A stretch of 64,000 nucleotides of DNA from Mesorhizobium sp. STM 4661 (GTDB lineage Bacteria; Pseudomonadota; Alphaproteobacteria; Rhizobiales; Rhizobiaceae). The translations under genes were made by a program, and so were the position numbers. The stretch covers positions 101,188-165,187 of the forward strand of contig NZ_CAAF010000065.1 of assembly GCF_000359125.1 (NCBI RefSeq), in the 5' to 3' direction. This document shows, piece by piece, positions 8,776 through 17,267 of this stretch (positions are counted from its first letter, which is position 1; the number at the start of each line of letters is the position of its first letter). The notes under the pieces are model-generated. The model did no database searches, was not told where the DNA came from, and was given only the letters and a program-made list of their open reading frames with translations.

Positions 8776-9745
8776 GTCGTTCCTGATCGCCTTCCTGTCA
8801 CTGGTTATCGAATTCGCGCTCGGTTATCCGGACTGGCTGTTCCGTCATGTCGGCCATCCCGTCACCTGGTTCGGCAGGCTGATATCCCTTCTCGATCGTC
8901 GGCTCAACCGCGATGCTGATTCCGACGCGCTGCGTCGCCGGCGCGGTGTTCAGGCGCTGTTGGTCATCGTGCTGGTGCCGGGGATCATCGCCCTGGTGGT
9001 AGAAATCCTGCTGTGGCAGATCTTTCCTTCCGGTCTGCTCGTCGTGGCAATTCTTGCAACGTCGATGCTGTCGCAGAAGAGCCTGGCCGAGCATGTCGAG
9101 GGTGTGGCCGACGCACTCGACAATGGCGGGCTTGCCGTCGGCCGTGTCGCGGTCTCGCACATTGTCGGCCGCGACCCCGAAACGCTCGACAGGGCCGGCG
9201 TCTGCCGCGCCGCGATCGAAAGCCTGGCCGAGAATTTTTCCGACGGCATTGTCGCGCCCGCCTTCTGGATCGGCGTCGGCGGGCTCCCCGGCGGCGTCGC
9301 CTACAAGGCCGCCAATACCGCCGATTCGATGATCGGCCACCGCACGCCGCGCCATGAGGCATTCGGCCGGGCGGCGGCGCGTTTCGACGATCTGATCAAC
9401 CTGCCGGCGTCGCGGTTGACCGCGCTGCTGATCGTGCTGGCGGCTTTTTTCGTCAGAGGCGCCGATGCGAAAAATGCCTGGCGCACTGTGCGGCGTGACG
9501 CGAGAAAACATCGTTCGCCCAATGCCGGCTGGCCGGAAGCGGCAATGGCCGGGGCGCTTGGCCTCTCCCTTGCCGGGCCGCGCAGCTATGGCGGCGTCAT
9601 GGTCGAGGATGCGTTCATGGGCGACGGCGGCCGGCGTGAGGCCGAGAGCGCTGACATCAGGCAGGCGCTACAACTCTATCGGACGGCCGATTTTCTGCTG
9701 ATCGCGCTGTTCGGCATGATCGCGGTGATCGTTCTGGTCGCGTGA
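8774..9745 (+). CDS. Adenosylcobinamide-phosphate synthase CobD (CbiB)
   Basis: A 323-aa integral membrane protein that attaches the aminopropanol (phosphate) arm to adenosylcobyric acid. Hydrophobic segments occur at the N-terminus, near residues 55-85, around 205-225 and at the C-terminus. Family motifs are GYPDWLFRHVGHPVTWFG near residues 17-34, ESLAENFSDGIVAP near 150-163, and AYKAANTADSMIGHR near 176-190. The ATG at 8774 overlaps the cobC start codon on the other strand, so the two divergent genes share only the CATG, and the promoter of each must lie inside the other gene. Confidence 0.94.
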   Translation: MSFLIAFLSLVIEFALGYPDWLFRHVGHPVTWFGRLISLLDRRLNRDADSDALRRRRGVQALLVIVLVPGIIALVVEILLWQIFPSGLLVVAILATSMLSQKSLAEHVEGVADALDNGGLAVGRVAVSHIVGRDPETLDRAGVCRAAIESLAENFSDGIVAPAFWIGVGGLPGGVAYKAANTADSMIGHRTPRHEAFGRAAARFDDLINLPASRLTALLIVLAAFFVRGADAKNAWRTVRRDARKHRSPNAGWPEAAMAGALGLSLAGPRSYGGVMVEDAFMGDGGRREAESADIRQALQLYRTADFLLIALFGMIAVIVLVA

Positions 9746-9746
9746 C

Positions 9747-9772
9747 CTACCCTCTCCGGGACGGAGGGTAAA
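9747..9772. terminator. Short hairpin between convergent cobD and cobO
   Basis: An inverted repeat reading TACCCTC on the left and GAGGGTA on the right within the 33-bp gap between the two convergent genes, followed by AAAAA on the plus strand. It could act as a bidirectional stem-loop terminator, though the plus strand lacks a U-run. It may equally be a remnant of the ACGGGGAGA-type repeats seen near cobK/cobL. Confidence 0.4.
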
Positions 9773-9778
9773 AACTTC

Positions 9779-10408
9779 TCAGAACTCTATCCCTTGCTGC
9801 GCCTTCACGCCGGCCGAGAAATGGTGCTTGGTCACGCCCATCTCGGTGACCAGGTCGGCGGCCTCGACCAGCGCCGGCTTGGCGTTACGGCCGGTGATCA
9901 CGACATGCAAGCCTTCGCGCCGGCCTTTCAGTGCCGCGACAACCTTGTCGAGATCGAGATAGTCGTAGCGCAGCGCGATGTTCAATTCGTCGAGCACCAC
10001 AAGGCTGATTGACCGATCGGCCATCAGTTCGAGCGCCTTGGCCCAGGCGGCTTCGGCCGCCGCGATGTCGCGCTTCAAATCCTGTGTCTCCCAGGTAAAA
10101 CCCTCGCCCATCGCATGCCAGACGACACGGTCGCCGAAGGCGGCGAAGGCATCCTTCTCGCCGGTGTGCCATTTGCCCTTGATGAACTGGACGACGCCGA
10201 CGCGCTTGCCGTAGCCGAGCATTCTCAGCGCCAGCCCAAAGGCGGCGGTGGTCTTGCCCTTGCCCGGCCCGGTGTTGACGATCAGCAGACCCTTCTCGAT
10301 CGTCTTTGCCGCCACTTCGGCGTCCTGCACCGCCTTGCGCTTGGCCATCTTGGCGCGATGGCGTTCCTCGTCCCCCTGTTCAATGGTCTTGGCATTAATA
10401 TCGGTCAT
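9779..10408 (-). CDS. Cob(I)yrinic acid a,c-diamide adenosyltransferase CobO
   Basis: A 209-aa CobO/BtuR/CobA-type corrinoid adenosyltransferase, which transfers the adenosyl group of ATP to the cobalt of a reduced corrinoid. The P-loop TGPGKGKTT is near residues 46-54, and the family segment LVVLDELN is present further on. A basic N-terminal stretch of about 40 residues precedes the fold, as is usual for the CobO type. The gene overlaps the 3' end of cobP by 14 bp and lies in the riboswitch-controlled cbtB-cbtA-cobP-cobO operon. Confidence 0.94.
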   Translation of the reverse strand: MTDINAKTIEQGDEERHRAKMAKRKAVQDAEVAAKTIEKGLLIVNTGPGKGKTTAAFGLALRMLGYGKRVGVVQFIKGKWHTGEKDAFAAFGDRVVWHAMGEGFTWETQDLKRDIAAAEAAWAKALELMADRSISLVVLDELNIALRYDYLDLDKVVAALKGRREGLHVVITGRNAKPALVEAADLVTEMGVTKHHFSAGVKAQQGIEF

Positions 10409-10925
10409 CTCGCTTCACCTTGAGCGGCAGCCCCGCCACCATCAAAAGCACCGTGTCGGCCACTGCTGCGACCTGCTGGTTGAGCCGGCCGGCAGCGTCG
10501 CGAAAGCGCCTTGCCAGCGCATTGTCGGGTACGATGCCTTGGCCGACTTCGTTAGCGACCACGAACCACGGCCCGCGCGGCCGCGACAGCACATCGGCCA
10601 GCCGCCGGCTTTCGGCCTCAAAATCATGTTCGGCCAGCATATGGTTGGTCAGCCACAGCGTCAGGCAATCGATCAGGACCGGCCGGCCGTCAGGCAATGC
10701 GGCGAGCGCGCCGGCAAGGTCGAGCGGCGCATCCACCGTCGTCCACCCCTCGCCACGCCTCGATCGGTGCAGCGCGATGCGCTCGCGCATCTCGTCGTCA
10801 TAGGCTTGCGCCGTCGCGATATAGGTCCACGGCCCCCGACAGGCCGTCACCAATGTTTCGGCGTGCGCGCTCTTGCCGGAGCGCGCACCACCGATGATGA
10901 AGGTCAATCCTTTGCGATCAGGCAA
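10395..10925 (-). CDS. Adenosylcobinamide kinase / guanylyltransferase CobP
   Basis: A bifunctional enzyme that phosphorylates adenosylcobinamide and transfers GMP to it. The P-loop GGARSGKS appears at the N-terminus, followed by DCLTLWLTN and VANEVGQGIVPDN, both CobU/CobP hallmarks. I favour the TTG at 10925, which gives 176 aa, close to the usual family length, and overlaps the cbtA stop. An in-frame ATG at 10982 would add 19 residues unlike the family and lie deep inside cbtA. The 3' end overlaps cobO. Confidence 0.9.
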   Translation of the reverse strand: MPDRKGLTFIIGGARSGKSAHAETLVTACRGPWTYIATAQAYDDEMRERIALHRSRRGEGWTTVDAPLDLAGALAALPDGRPVLIDCLTLWLTNHMLAEHDFEAESRRLADVLSRPRGPWFVVANEVGQGIVPDNALARRFRDAAGRLNQQVAAVADTVLLMVAGLPLKVKRDDRY

Positions 10926-11724
10926 AGCTGTCGCGCAGGCTGGTCGCCATGCCGGTGAAGCGGCCACGCACCACGCCGACAACAGCGCCTAACACCAGCC
11001 AAAACACCAGATTGGTCAGCGTCACCGCCACCACGAACTGGTGATGCAGGCCTTCCGGGATCGCGGTCTCGAAACTGTCGGGCTGCGGCGCGCCGACAAT
11101 ATGCGGCGCCACGATCAAGGCCACAGCCAACAATGCCAATGGCAGCGATTTGCGGAAGGCGAGCAGGCCGAGACCGCCCGCGGTCGCCACCACGGTTGCC
11201 GTCCACCAAATCTGGCGCTGGGTGAGATCGGCCGCCGGCATCGCCGGCAGTTCAGGCGGCAGGCCGAGGCCCGGCGCCAGGATGAACGCGGCAAAGCCGG
11301 CCAGGCCCCAGAACACGCCCTGGCGCCAATTGCCGATGCCGCCGGCGAATTCCGAGACAGCGACCAGGACCAATGCGAAGCCGATGCCGGTGACGATATT
11401 GGCTGCCACGCTGAAGGCGAAGCGCTCGAAGCCGTCGGCCGGCGCCCAGCCTTCGTCTTCTTCCGCGGGAGCAGCCGATTCGGCGGGTGCCGGCGCAGCC
11501 GTGCTCATCGCAGTTTCCGCCGTTGCCGCGGAACTCATGGCATTGGTATTGGCTGCCGGAGCCGCCGCGGCATGATCGGGCCCCTGGCCGCTGCCGGTCT
11601 TTTCAAAAACTTCGGCCTGGAAAATCAGAGGATAGGTTGCAAAGGCTTGCATGCAGGCGAGAACGACGCCGGCCACAAGCCCTGCGATCGCCGCGATGAA
11701 CACGACGTTGCGAAACAGTGTCAT
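10918..11724 (-). CDS. CbtA family cobalt transporter subunit
   Basis: A 268-aa membrane protein matching the predicted cobalt transporter subunit CbtA, found with CbtB under cobalamin riboswitch control. It shows an N-terminal membrane segment (residues 7-30), an Ala/Pro-rich hydrophilic insert of about 50 residues, and four to five further hydrophobic segments in the second half. It is 15 bp downstream of cbtB, and cobP begins at its stop. Function is assigned from family and context; transport has not been shown from sequence. Confidence 0.88.
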   Translation of the reverse strand: MTLFRNVVFIAAIAGLVAGVVLACMQAFATYPLIFQAEVFEKTGSGQGPDHAAAAPAANTNAMSSAATAETAMSTAAPAPAESAAPAEEDEGWAPADGFERFAFSVAANIVTGIGFALVLVAVSEFAGGIGNWRQGVFWGLAGFAAFILAPGLGLPPELPAMPAADLTQRQIWWTATVVATAGGLGLLAFRKSLPLALLAVALIVAPHIVGAPQPDSFETAIPEGLHHQFVVAVTLTNLVFWLVLGAVVGVVRGRFTGMATSLRDSFA

Positions 11725-11739
11725 GATGTCAATTCCTCG

Positions 11740-11919
11740 TCAGTGGCAGGGAAACGCCATGGAATGGCGATAGTCGTGGGCGGCATTGTGGACGGCCTCG
11801 ATATGCGAGAAGCCGACAAAGCCCATGACGAAAAAACCGAGCAGCGCGGCAAGCGCGAGCTGCATTAAGCGCGACTGCGCGGAGACGGAAGCGCCGAGAG
11901 AGACGGAAGCGGTATTCAT
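11740..11919 (-). CDS. CbtB family cobalt transporter subunit (59 aa)
   Basis: A 59-aa protein that I translated directly. It begins MNTASVSLG, has one membrane helix in the middle (LALAALLGFFVMGFVGF) and ends HSMAFPCH. The C-terminal His/Cys motif (HNAAHDYRHS, then PCH) is the CbtB hallmark and a likely cobalt ligand set. It is the first gene after the cobalamin riboswitch (45 nt downstream) and is followed by cbtA. It is shorter than most gene-finding cut-offs and easily missed. A longer reading frame over the same bases in another phase has no coding character. Confidence 0.92.
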   Translation of the reverse strand: MNTASVSLGASVSAQSRLMQLALAALLGFFVMGFVGFSHIEAVHNAAHDYRHSMAFPCH

Positions 11920-11963
11920 ATCTTGTCCTTTCGCCCTCCACCCGAGGGCATCGAAGTCAGTTT

Positions 11964-12142
11964 CCTGTCGCCGGCAGGTCTCCTGGCTCGCGGATCAGCG
12001 CCCTTCCCCACCTTCCCGAAGAAAAATCTTCAGTGGCATATGGAGAGGACTACCGCACACAGTTGCGGGGGCAGCCACGGCATTGGGCAAGAAATTCACC
12101 CTCACCGCATTCCCTCTTGGCTCCAAACGGAACCGACGACGG
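11964..12142 (-). promoter_or_regulatory. Cobalamin riboswitch upstream of cbtB
   Basis: Reading the minus strand, the conserved B12-box segment GAGCCAGGAGACCTGCC is near 11972-11992 and the core elements GAGGGAATGCGGTG and CCCCGCAACTGT lie upstream. Closing-stem halves CCGTCG (near 12137-12142) and CGACAGG (near 11964-11970) can pair. The RNA ends 45 nt before cbtB, so it is placed to repress cobalt uptake and cobP/cobO when adenosylcobalamin is abundant. The same core is found upstream of the DUF1636-cobW operon. Confidence 0.93.
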
Positions 12143-12218
12143 TTGAGACTATAAGGAAAATTGCATCGCCCGGCAAACCAAATTCCGCCCGTTACCAGCG
12201 TGAATGCGCCACGCGGTT

Positions 12219-12911
12219 TCAAGGCTTCGAGGCAGCGATCCGCTCGGCAACCAGCCGTTGCAGCCGCCACAGATGGCGATCGTGAATGCCACGCGCTTCC
12301 AGGTTTTTCACCGTGTTGTAGAGGTAGTCGGCGCCCGATCCCCAGTGCCCGCAGGATGTGGCGAGCTTTTCGACCATCTCTTCTTCCCCGAGCGGTCCGG
12401 CATAGGTCGTTCCCTTGCGATTGATCACGAAGGCCAGCGCCTTGAACGGCCCGCTGTCGCTTGCCCGCGAGAGCAGGCGCGGATGATAGCTCGTCGGCTT
12501 CAGTGTCACCTCACGCCGAAAAAGCTTGTCGAGCTGCGCGCGGCGATCGCCATCGCTCAGCCGAAAGGCGACACCCTTGCATTGTCCGCCGCGGTCCAGC
12601 GCCATCATCAGCCCCGGGCTCTGCTTGGTGCCGCGCCAGCGTGTCATGTTCATGCAGAAGGATCGATGCCAGCCGCGCGCCACCGCGACCCGTTCCTCGA
12701 CATGGTCGATTTCGGGCTTCCAGATCAGCGAGCCATAACCGAACAGCCACAGCGGTTCGGAGACGGCGAGTTCAGCCTGCAATTCGTCGAGCATCGCGTC
12801 ATAGTCGCGGTCATCCAGATGCGCTGCGTCCGGATCGGGACCGGCATCCCCGATCTCGCGCCAGCATCGCGCCACCAGTTCGGGCGTGAGTGACATCTGT
12901 CGTGCGGTCAT
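12219..12911 (-). CDS. Gamma-glutamylcyclotransferase (ChaC-like)
   Basis: A 230-aa protein of the ChaC branch, which cleaves glutathione to 5-oxoproline and Cys-Gly. The substrate-binding motif FGYGSLIWKPE (YGSL signature) is near residues 58-68, and the expected catalytic glutamate lies in the following family region (PLGEEEMVEKLATSCG or nearby). No signal peptide is seen, consistent with a cytosolic enzyme. It is divergent from the Rieske oxygenase gene. Confidence in the family is high; glutathione as substrate is family inference. Confidence 0.88.
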   Translation of the reverse strand: MTARQMSLTPELVARCWREIGDAGPDPDAAHLDDRDYDAMLDELQAELAVSEPLWLFGYGSLIWKPEIDHVEERVAVARGWHRSFCMNMTRWRGTKQSPGLMMALDRGGQCKGVAFRLSDGDRRAQLDKLFRREVTLKPTSYHPRLLSRASDSGPFKALAFVINRKGTTYAGPLGEEEMVEKLATSCGHWGSGADYLYNTVKNLEARGIHDRHLWRLQRLVAERIAASKP

Positions 12912-13029
12912 GTCCCGATCCCGTTGTTCGCGGCATGATTAGGCATCACGACCGAAGCCGGCAATGCCGTCGCCCCAATTGACAAACGATTTTCCGGGGT
13001 GTCGGCTGGCACATCACAGGAAGCCTGTC

Positions 13030-14211
13030 ATGCAACCCAGTCCGAGCGGGCACGATCCCTACAATGGCCTGACCCGGGCCGAGCCGACGCTGCCGTCGTC
13101 AGCCTATTGGGATGTGGAGGCCTATCAGCGCGATCTCGACGCCATCTGGTACAAGAGCTGGCTCTTGGTCTGCCGCGAGGCCGAACTTGCCCAGCCGCTG
13201 GCTTTCAGGACATTCCGGATCGGCACGCAGGAGATCGTCGCGCTGCGCGACGAGACTGGCGCGTTGCGCGCCTTCCACAACACCTGCCGGCATCGCGGCT
13301 CGCAGCTCTGCCAGGAGAGCGAGGGGCGGCTGAAGGCTCGGCTTATCACCTGCCCCTATCACGCCTGGTCCTATTCGCTGCGCGGCGATCTCGTGCGCGT
13401 GCCGTCGAAGTCTCTGCCCGAAGGTTTCGACAAGGCCGAGCACCCACTCTACCGCGTGGCGCTATCGGTGTGGCGCGGCTTTGTCTTCGTCAATCTCGCC
13501 GAGGATGCTGGCGGTTCGGCGGAAACCGCCTTCGATCCCGCATCCGGCGACCTCTCCAACTGGCCGCTGGAAACGCTGGTGTCGGGCCATGCGCTGCGCA
13601 AGGTGATGAACTGCAACTGGAAGATCTTCTGGGAGAACTTCAACGAATGCCTGCACTGCCCGGGCGTGCACAAGGATCTGTCGCGGCTGGTGCCGATCTA
13701 TGGCCGCGGCCTGATGGGCCGGCATGACGATCCCGAATGGGCCCACCATGCCGACAATGACGCGCCGGAGTTCTCCGGTGGCCTCAGGGCCGGAGCCGAG
13801 ACGTGGTCGCAAGACGGTCATGCCCATGGCCCGGTCTTTACCGATTTGACGCCGGCAGAGCGCGCAGCGGGACAGACCTACGCCACCAGCCTGCCGTCGA
13901 TGTTCGTTGTCGGTCATGTCGACTATGTCCGGACAGTCCGGCTGGCGCCGCTCGGTCCCGAACAGACCGAACTCACCGCCGAATGGCTTTTTTCGCCCGA
14001 AGCGCTCGCCGATCCAGCGGCGGACATTGACAACATCGTCGCCTTCGGCAGGCAAGTGCTGGAGGAGGACGCCGCGATTTGCGAAGTCAATCAGAAGGGC
14101 CTGCGCTCGATGCGCCACAAGGCTGGCGTGCTGATGCCCGAGGAGTACGACCTGCACCGCTTCCACAATTGGGTACGCGAGCGCCATGTAACACATTCGC
14201 CCAAGCCCTGA
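13030..14211 (+). CDS. Rieske-type aromatic-ring-hydroxylating / betaine oxygenase alpha subunit
   Basis: A 393-aa oxygenase alpha subunit. The Rieske [2Fe-2S] ligands are CRHRG (C86, H88) and CPYHAWSY (C108, H111). The mononuclear iron site is in NECLHCPGVH (H209, H214), with a downstream aspartate as third ligand. I chose ATG 13030 because AGGAAG lies about 7 bp upstream; the reading frame extends to 12964 without a good site. The sequence resembles glycine-betaine or stachydrine-type Rieske monooxygenases as much as aromatic dioxygenases, so the substrate is open. No reductase gene is adjacent. Confidence 0.88.
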   Translation: MQPSPSGHDPYNGLTRAEPTLPSSAYWDVEAYQRDLDAIWYKSWLLVCREAELAQPLAFRTFRIGTQEIVALRDETGALRAFHNTCRHRGSQLCQESEGRLKARLITCPYHAWSYSLRGDLVRVPSKSLPEGFDKAEHPLYRVALSVWRGFVFVNLAEDAGGSAETAFDPASGDLSNWPLETLVSGHALRKVMNCNWKIFWENFNECLHCPGVHKDLSRLVPIYGRGLMGRHDDPEWAHHADNDAPEFSGGLRAGAETWSQDGHAHGPVFTDLTPAERAAGQTYATSLPSMFVVGHVDYVRTVRLAPLGPEQTELTAEWLFSPEALADPAADIDNIVAFGRQVLEEDAAICEVNQKGLRSMRHKAGVLMPEEYDLHRFHNWVRERHVTHSPKP

Positions 14212-14214
14212 ATA

Positions 14215-15414
14215 TCAAAGGGATTTTGGCAGATAGCGCCACGTAACAAAACCGCAGACCGCCGCTAGCAGGCCGAGCGTGGCGAAGACCGAGCCCAACC
14301 CGAAAAACGCCAGCACGACCGAATAGACCAGCGGCGGTGTCAACTCGGAAAAGTCGAGATAGGTGCGATAGACCGCCGCCATCTGCGCCCTCTCGTAGAA
14401 CCGCACCGAGCGCATGAAGGCGGTCGAGCCCAGCGCGTCGAGAGCGATGGCGAAGAATGCGCCGCACAGCAGCAAGGCGCCGGTAAGAAACGGCACGGAT
14501 TCGCCGACGGCACCCGCCGCCAGCAGCATGGCGGACATGGCGAAATAGGCTGATGTCATGGTTCGCCGGCCACCAAAACGTTGTCCCACTCTGCCCCAGA
14601 AGATGGCCGTGAACAACAGCGCATTGCCCGCCGAGACCAGCAGGCCGCCGGCGAGTTCGCCCTCGCCGGTGATCACCATGAACAGCGGCCCGTAGACGAA
14701 GAACGTCGTCCAGAAGCAGGAACGGCCGAAGGCGATCAGCCAGGCAAGCCTCAGCCTGGGCTGCGCGACGAAACGGCCGATATTGGCCAGCGGATTGACC
14801 GGCCGCGTCTTGCCCGGGCGGATCGACTGGTTGTCGCCGAGCCGGTAGGTCCAGAACAGCGCCAGCAGGGCCATGGCAAAGATGGCGACCGCGCCATGCG
14901 CGGCATAGATGCCGAAACGCGTGTAGAGGAAGATGCCGAGTGTCGGCCCGCTGGTCCAGGCGAGCATCGACCACGCCATGCGCAGCGATTCGGCCTGCGT
15001 GAAATCGGTCTTGCGGATGTGGTCCATGATGTAGAGGCTGAGCGTGATGGACAGCGCGCTGGCGCCCATCACGCGGCAAAGCATGCCCACCAATTGCCCG
15101 GCAAGCGTGTGCGTGACGAAGAACAGCGAGCCGGCGGCAAGCAGGCAGGCACCTGCGGTGTAGACCCAGCGCCGGGCAAAGCGCCGGATCAGCATCGGCA
15201 TGAACAGCGTCACCGACAGGCCGAGCAGCGCCACGACGGTGTAGAGGATCGAGACGATCTGTTCGTTGCGGAGGATTTCATAGGCCTGGATCGGGATGAC
15301 GCTCGACACGGTGGCGCGCGCGAAGGATTCGACCGCATAGAGCGAGGCGAAGGTGCGTGCATCCGCCGGTCGCAAGGCCGGAAGCCCGATCGGATGGCGC
15401 ACATGGGTAGCCAT
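14215..15414 (-). CDS. MFS transporter
   Basis: A 399-aa major facilitator superfamily protein with about twelve hydrophobic segments. It shows MFS-style loops such as RRFARRWVY after the second segment and a central hydrophilic loop around PGKTRPVNPLANIGRF. The ATG at 15414 has GGGGAAGG close upstream; the open frame reaches 15513 without support. Its stop is 3 bp from the stop of the convergent Rieske gene, which may mean a shared function, but the substrate is unknown. Confidence 0.85.
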   Translation of the reverse strand: MATHVRHPIGLPALRPADARTFASLYAVESFARATVSSVIPIQAYEILRNEQIVSILYTVVALLGLSVTLFMPMLIRRFARRWVYTAGACLLAAGSLFFVTHTLAGQLVGMLCRVMGASALSITLSLYIMDHIRKTDFTQAESLRMAWSMLAWTSGPTLGIFLYTRFGIYAAHGAVAIFAMALLALFWTYRLGDNQSIRPGKTRPVNPLANIGRFVAQPRLRLAWLIAFGRSCFWTTFFVYGPLFMVITGEGELAGGLLVSAGNALLFTAIFWGRVGQRFGGRRTMTSAYFAMSAMLLAAGAVGESVPFLTGALLLCGAFFAIALDALGSTAFMRSVRFYERAQMAAVYRTYLDFSELTPPLVYSVVLAFFGLGSVFATLGLLAAVCGFVTWRYLPKSL

Positions 15415-15774
15415 TGCCTTCCCCGAAGCAGAATCGCCCAAAGCAGAACGCGGGCCCAAATCTGCCGTGGCAATTCCTCGCCCGGTAACAGGAAACCGAC
15501 GCGTTCGCGGCAAAAAGCGAAGCTGGCCAAAGGCTTTCCGGCGCTGGCCTAAAGCGTCGGCCCAAAAATCGGATTCGATTTTCGGAAAGCACGATGCGTA
15601 GATTCAAAAGTGTTAGAGCGTACTTTGTGCGTCCAAGTGGACGCACGTCGCTCTAATGCTGGCCTTGATGCGGCACCAGCACGAACGAGCACCGAGGACA
15701 TGCATGACCCGCCTTCTGTTGTCCGGCCCAATCGTGATAGTCGTCTTTCACCGCTGAATCAGAATTGCGAGACC
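15415..15774. other. Intergenic region with a palindromic element
   Basis: The stretch between the divergent MFS and DUF1624 genes. It holds a rhizobial-style palindrome at 15613-15656 and an AT-richer lead-in around 15565-15600 that resembles the repeat at 19269-19316. Promoters for both flanking genes are expected here, but I cannot assign -35/-10 boxes with confidence. Confidence 0.6.
15613..15656. repeat. Intergenic palindrome (TTAGAGCG...CGCTCTAA)
   Basis: A nested inverted repeat: outer arms TTAGAGCG and CGCTCTAA, inner arms TGCGTCC and GGACGCA around a 4-bp loop. This type is abundant between genes in rhizobial chromosomes. It lies about 120 bp upstream of the DUF1624 gene. Confidence 0.8.
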
Positions 15775-16779
15775 ATGAGCATTCCCACGTCGACCGCCAC
15801 CGTTCAGGATTCGCCGAAGCCGAAGCGCATCGTCGCCATCGACATCGCACGCGGCATCGCCCTGCTTGCCATGGCGAGCTACCATTTCACCTGGAACCTC
15901 GAATTCTTCGGCTACACCGATCCCGGCCTGACCGCCTTCGGCTGGTGGAAGTTCTACGCGCGTTGCATCGCCTCGAGCTTTCTGTTCCTGGTCGGTGTCA
16001 GCCTGTATCTCGCTCATGGTAAACAGATCCGCTGGTCCGGCTTCTGGAAGCGTTTCGCCATGGTCGCCGGGGCGGCACTTGCCATATCTGTTATCACCAG
16101 GCTCGCCACGCCGAACGGCTTCATCTTCTTCGGCATACTGCACGAGATCGCGCTGGCCAGCCTGCTCGGCCTGGCGTTCCTGAGGCTGCCGGCGCTGCTG
16201 ACACTTGTTGTCGCGGCCCTCGTCATCGCCGCACCTTTTTATTTCAGGTCCGAAATCTTCGACCATCCGGCCCTGTGGTGGGTCGGCCTGTCGGCGTCCA
16301 ATCCGCGCTCCAACGACTATGTGCCGCTGTTTCCGTGGTTCGGCGCCGTGCTGCTGGGCATCGCGGCGGCGAAACTCGGCTCCGCCTCCAGGGTGCTGGC
16401 GCTGCTGGCGAACCTCACGGCCGGCCGCTGGTCAAATCCACTGGTGTTCATCAGCCGGCACAGCCTCGCCTTCTACCTGATCCACCAGCCGGTGCTGATC
16501 GGCTCGGTCTGGCTGTTTTCGCAAATCATGCCCGCTCCCGCTGAAAACAGGGACGTCAGCTTCTTCAAATCCTGCCAGGTATCGTGCGAGCAACAGCGCG
16601 ACAAGGAATTCTGCTCCAGCTATTGTGGGTGCATGCTGGATACGCTGCGAGGCGAGGCGACGCTCGATCGGCTCTACAGCGGCGACCAGACCGCCGAATG
16701 GAAGTCGCATCTTGCCGACCTGGCGAGCACCTGTACCGCCAGCACCGAAAGCAAGATGATGGAGGGAGGGCAACAATGA
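15775..16779 (+). CDS. DUF1624 / heparan-alpha-glucosaminide N-acetyltransferase-like membrane protein
   Basis: A 334-aa polytopic membrane protein. Its start region carries the family pattern RIVAIDIARGIALLAMASYH, and later segments include FPWFGAVLLG and ISRHSLAFYLIHQPVL, as in acyltransferase-3/HGSNAT-like proteins. About eight hydrophobic segments are seen. Beyond the last one comes a soluble Cys-rich tail of about 70 residues with seven cysteines (CQVSC, then CSSYCGC, then a late C), unusual for the family and suggestive of disulfides or metal binding. ATG 15775 is preferred as it precedes the conserved region; ATG 15700 is possible. It overlaps the next gene as ATGA. Confidence 0.78.
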   Translation: MSIPTSTATVQDSPKPKRIVAIDIARGIALLAMASYHFTWNLEFFGYTDPGLTAFGWWKFYARCIASSFLFLVGVSLYLAHGKQIRWSGFWKRFAMVAGAALAISVITRLATPNGFIFFGILHEIALASLLGLAFLRLPALLTLVVAALVIAAPFYFRSEIFDHPALWWVGLSASNPRSNDYVPLFPWFGAVLLGIAAAKLGSASRVLALLANLTAGRWSNPLVFISRHSLAFYLIHQPVLIGSVWLFSQIMPAPAENRDVSFFKSCQVSCEQQRDKEFCSSYCGCMLDTLRGEATLDRLYSGDQTAEWKSHLADLASTCTASTESKMMEGGQQ

Positions 16780-17252
16780 CCGGCACACAGCCGAAGCACG
16801 GAACAATCCCATGGCCGCCGCTGATCTATCTCGCGGCGATCGCCATCAGCATCGCGCTCGGCCTGTTCTACCCACTGCCATGGATCGGCGACCTTCTCGG
16901 CGACATCCTGTTCGCTGCCGGTCTTGTGGCGCTGTTCGGCGTCGTCGCACTCTGGTTCACGGCGATCCGCACCATGATCCGGGCGAAAACGACGCTCAAC
17001 CCCAATGGCGTGCCGGAGCATCTGATCACGTCAGGCCCCTTCGCCATCAGCCGCAACCCGATCTACCTGGCCAACACGCTGCTCATGATCGGTGTCGCCT
17101 TCGTATCGGGCATCGCCTGGTTCCTGCCGATGGCATTCATCGCCGCCTTCGCAACGCAGAAGGCCGCCGTCGAGGGCGAGGAGAAAATACTGGCGGCGAA
17201 ATTCGGCAAGAAGTACCGGGACTATGCAAAAAGAGTTCGGCGTTGGATTTGA
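16776..17252 (+). CDS. Isoprenylcysteine carboxyl methyltransferase-like protein
   Basis: A 158-aa membrane methyltransferase of the ICMT/phospholipid methyltransferase (PEMT) fold. It has hydrophobic segments near residues 14-30, 38-60 and 98-125, and the family signature GPFAISRNPIYLAN followed by a C-terminal KYRDYAKRVRRW region, where SAM binds. The start at 16776 overlaps the stop of the preceding DUF1624 gene (ATGA) and has GGAGGGAGGG upstream, so the pair is an operon and may modify the same envelope lipid. The acceptor is unknown. Confidence 0.85.
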   Translation: MTGTQPKHGTIPWPPLIYLAAIAISIALGLFYPLPWIGDLLGDILFAAGLVALFGVVALWFTAIRTMIRAKTTLNPNGVPEHLITSGPFAISRNPIYLANTLLMIGVAFVSGIAWFLPMAFIAAFATQKAAVEGEEKILAAKFGKKYRDYAKRVRRWI

Positions 17253-17267
17253 GCCGTGCCAGGCCGC

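Noticed and set aside
11729..11941. 70-aa minus-strand frame over cbtB
   Set aside because: The product is Arg-rich without features; the CbtB frame in another phase has its His/Cys motif and membrane helix.
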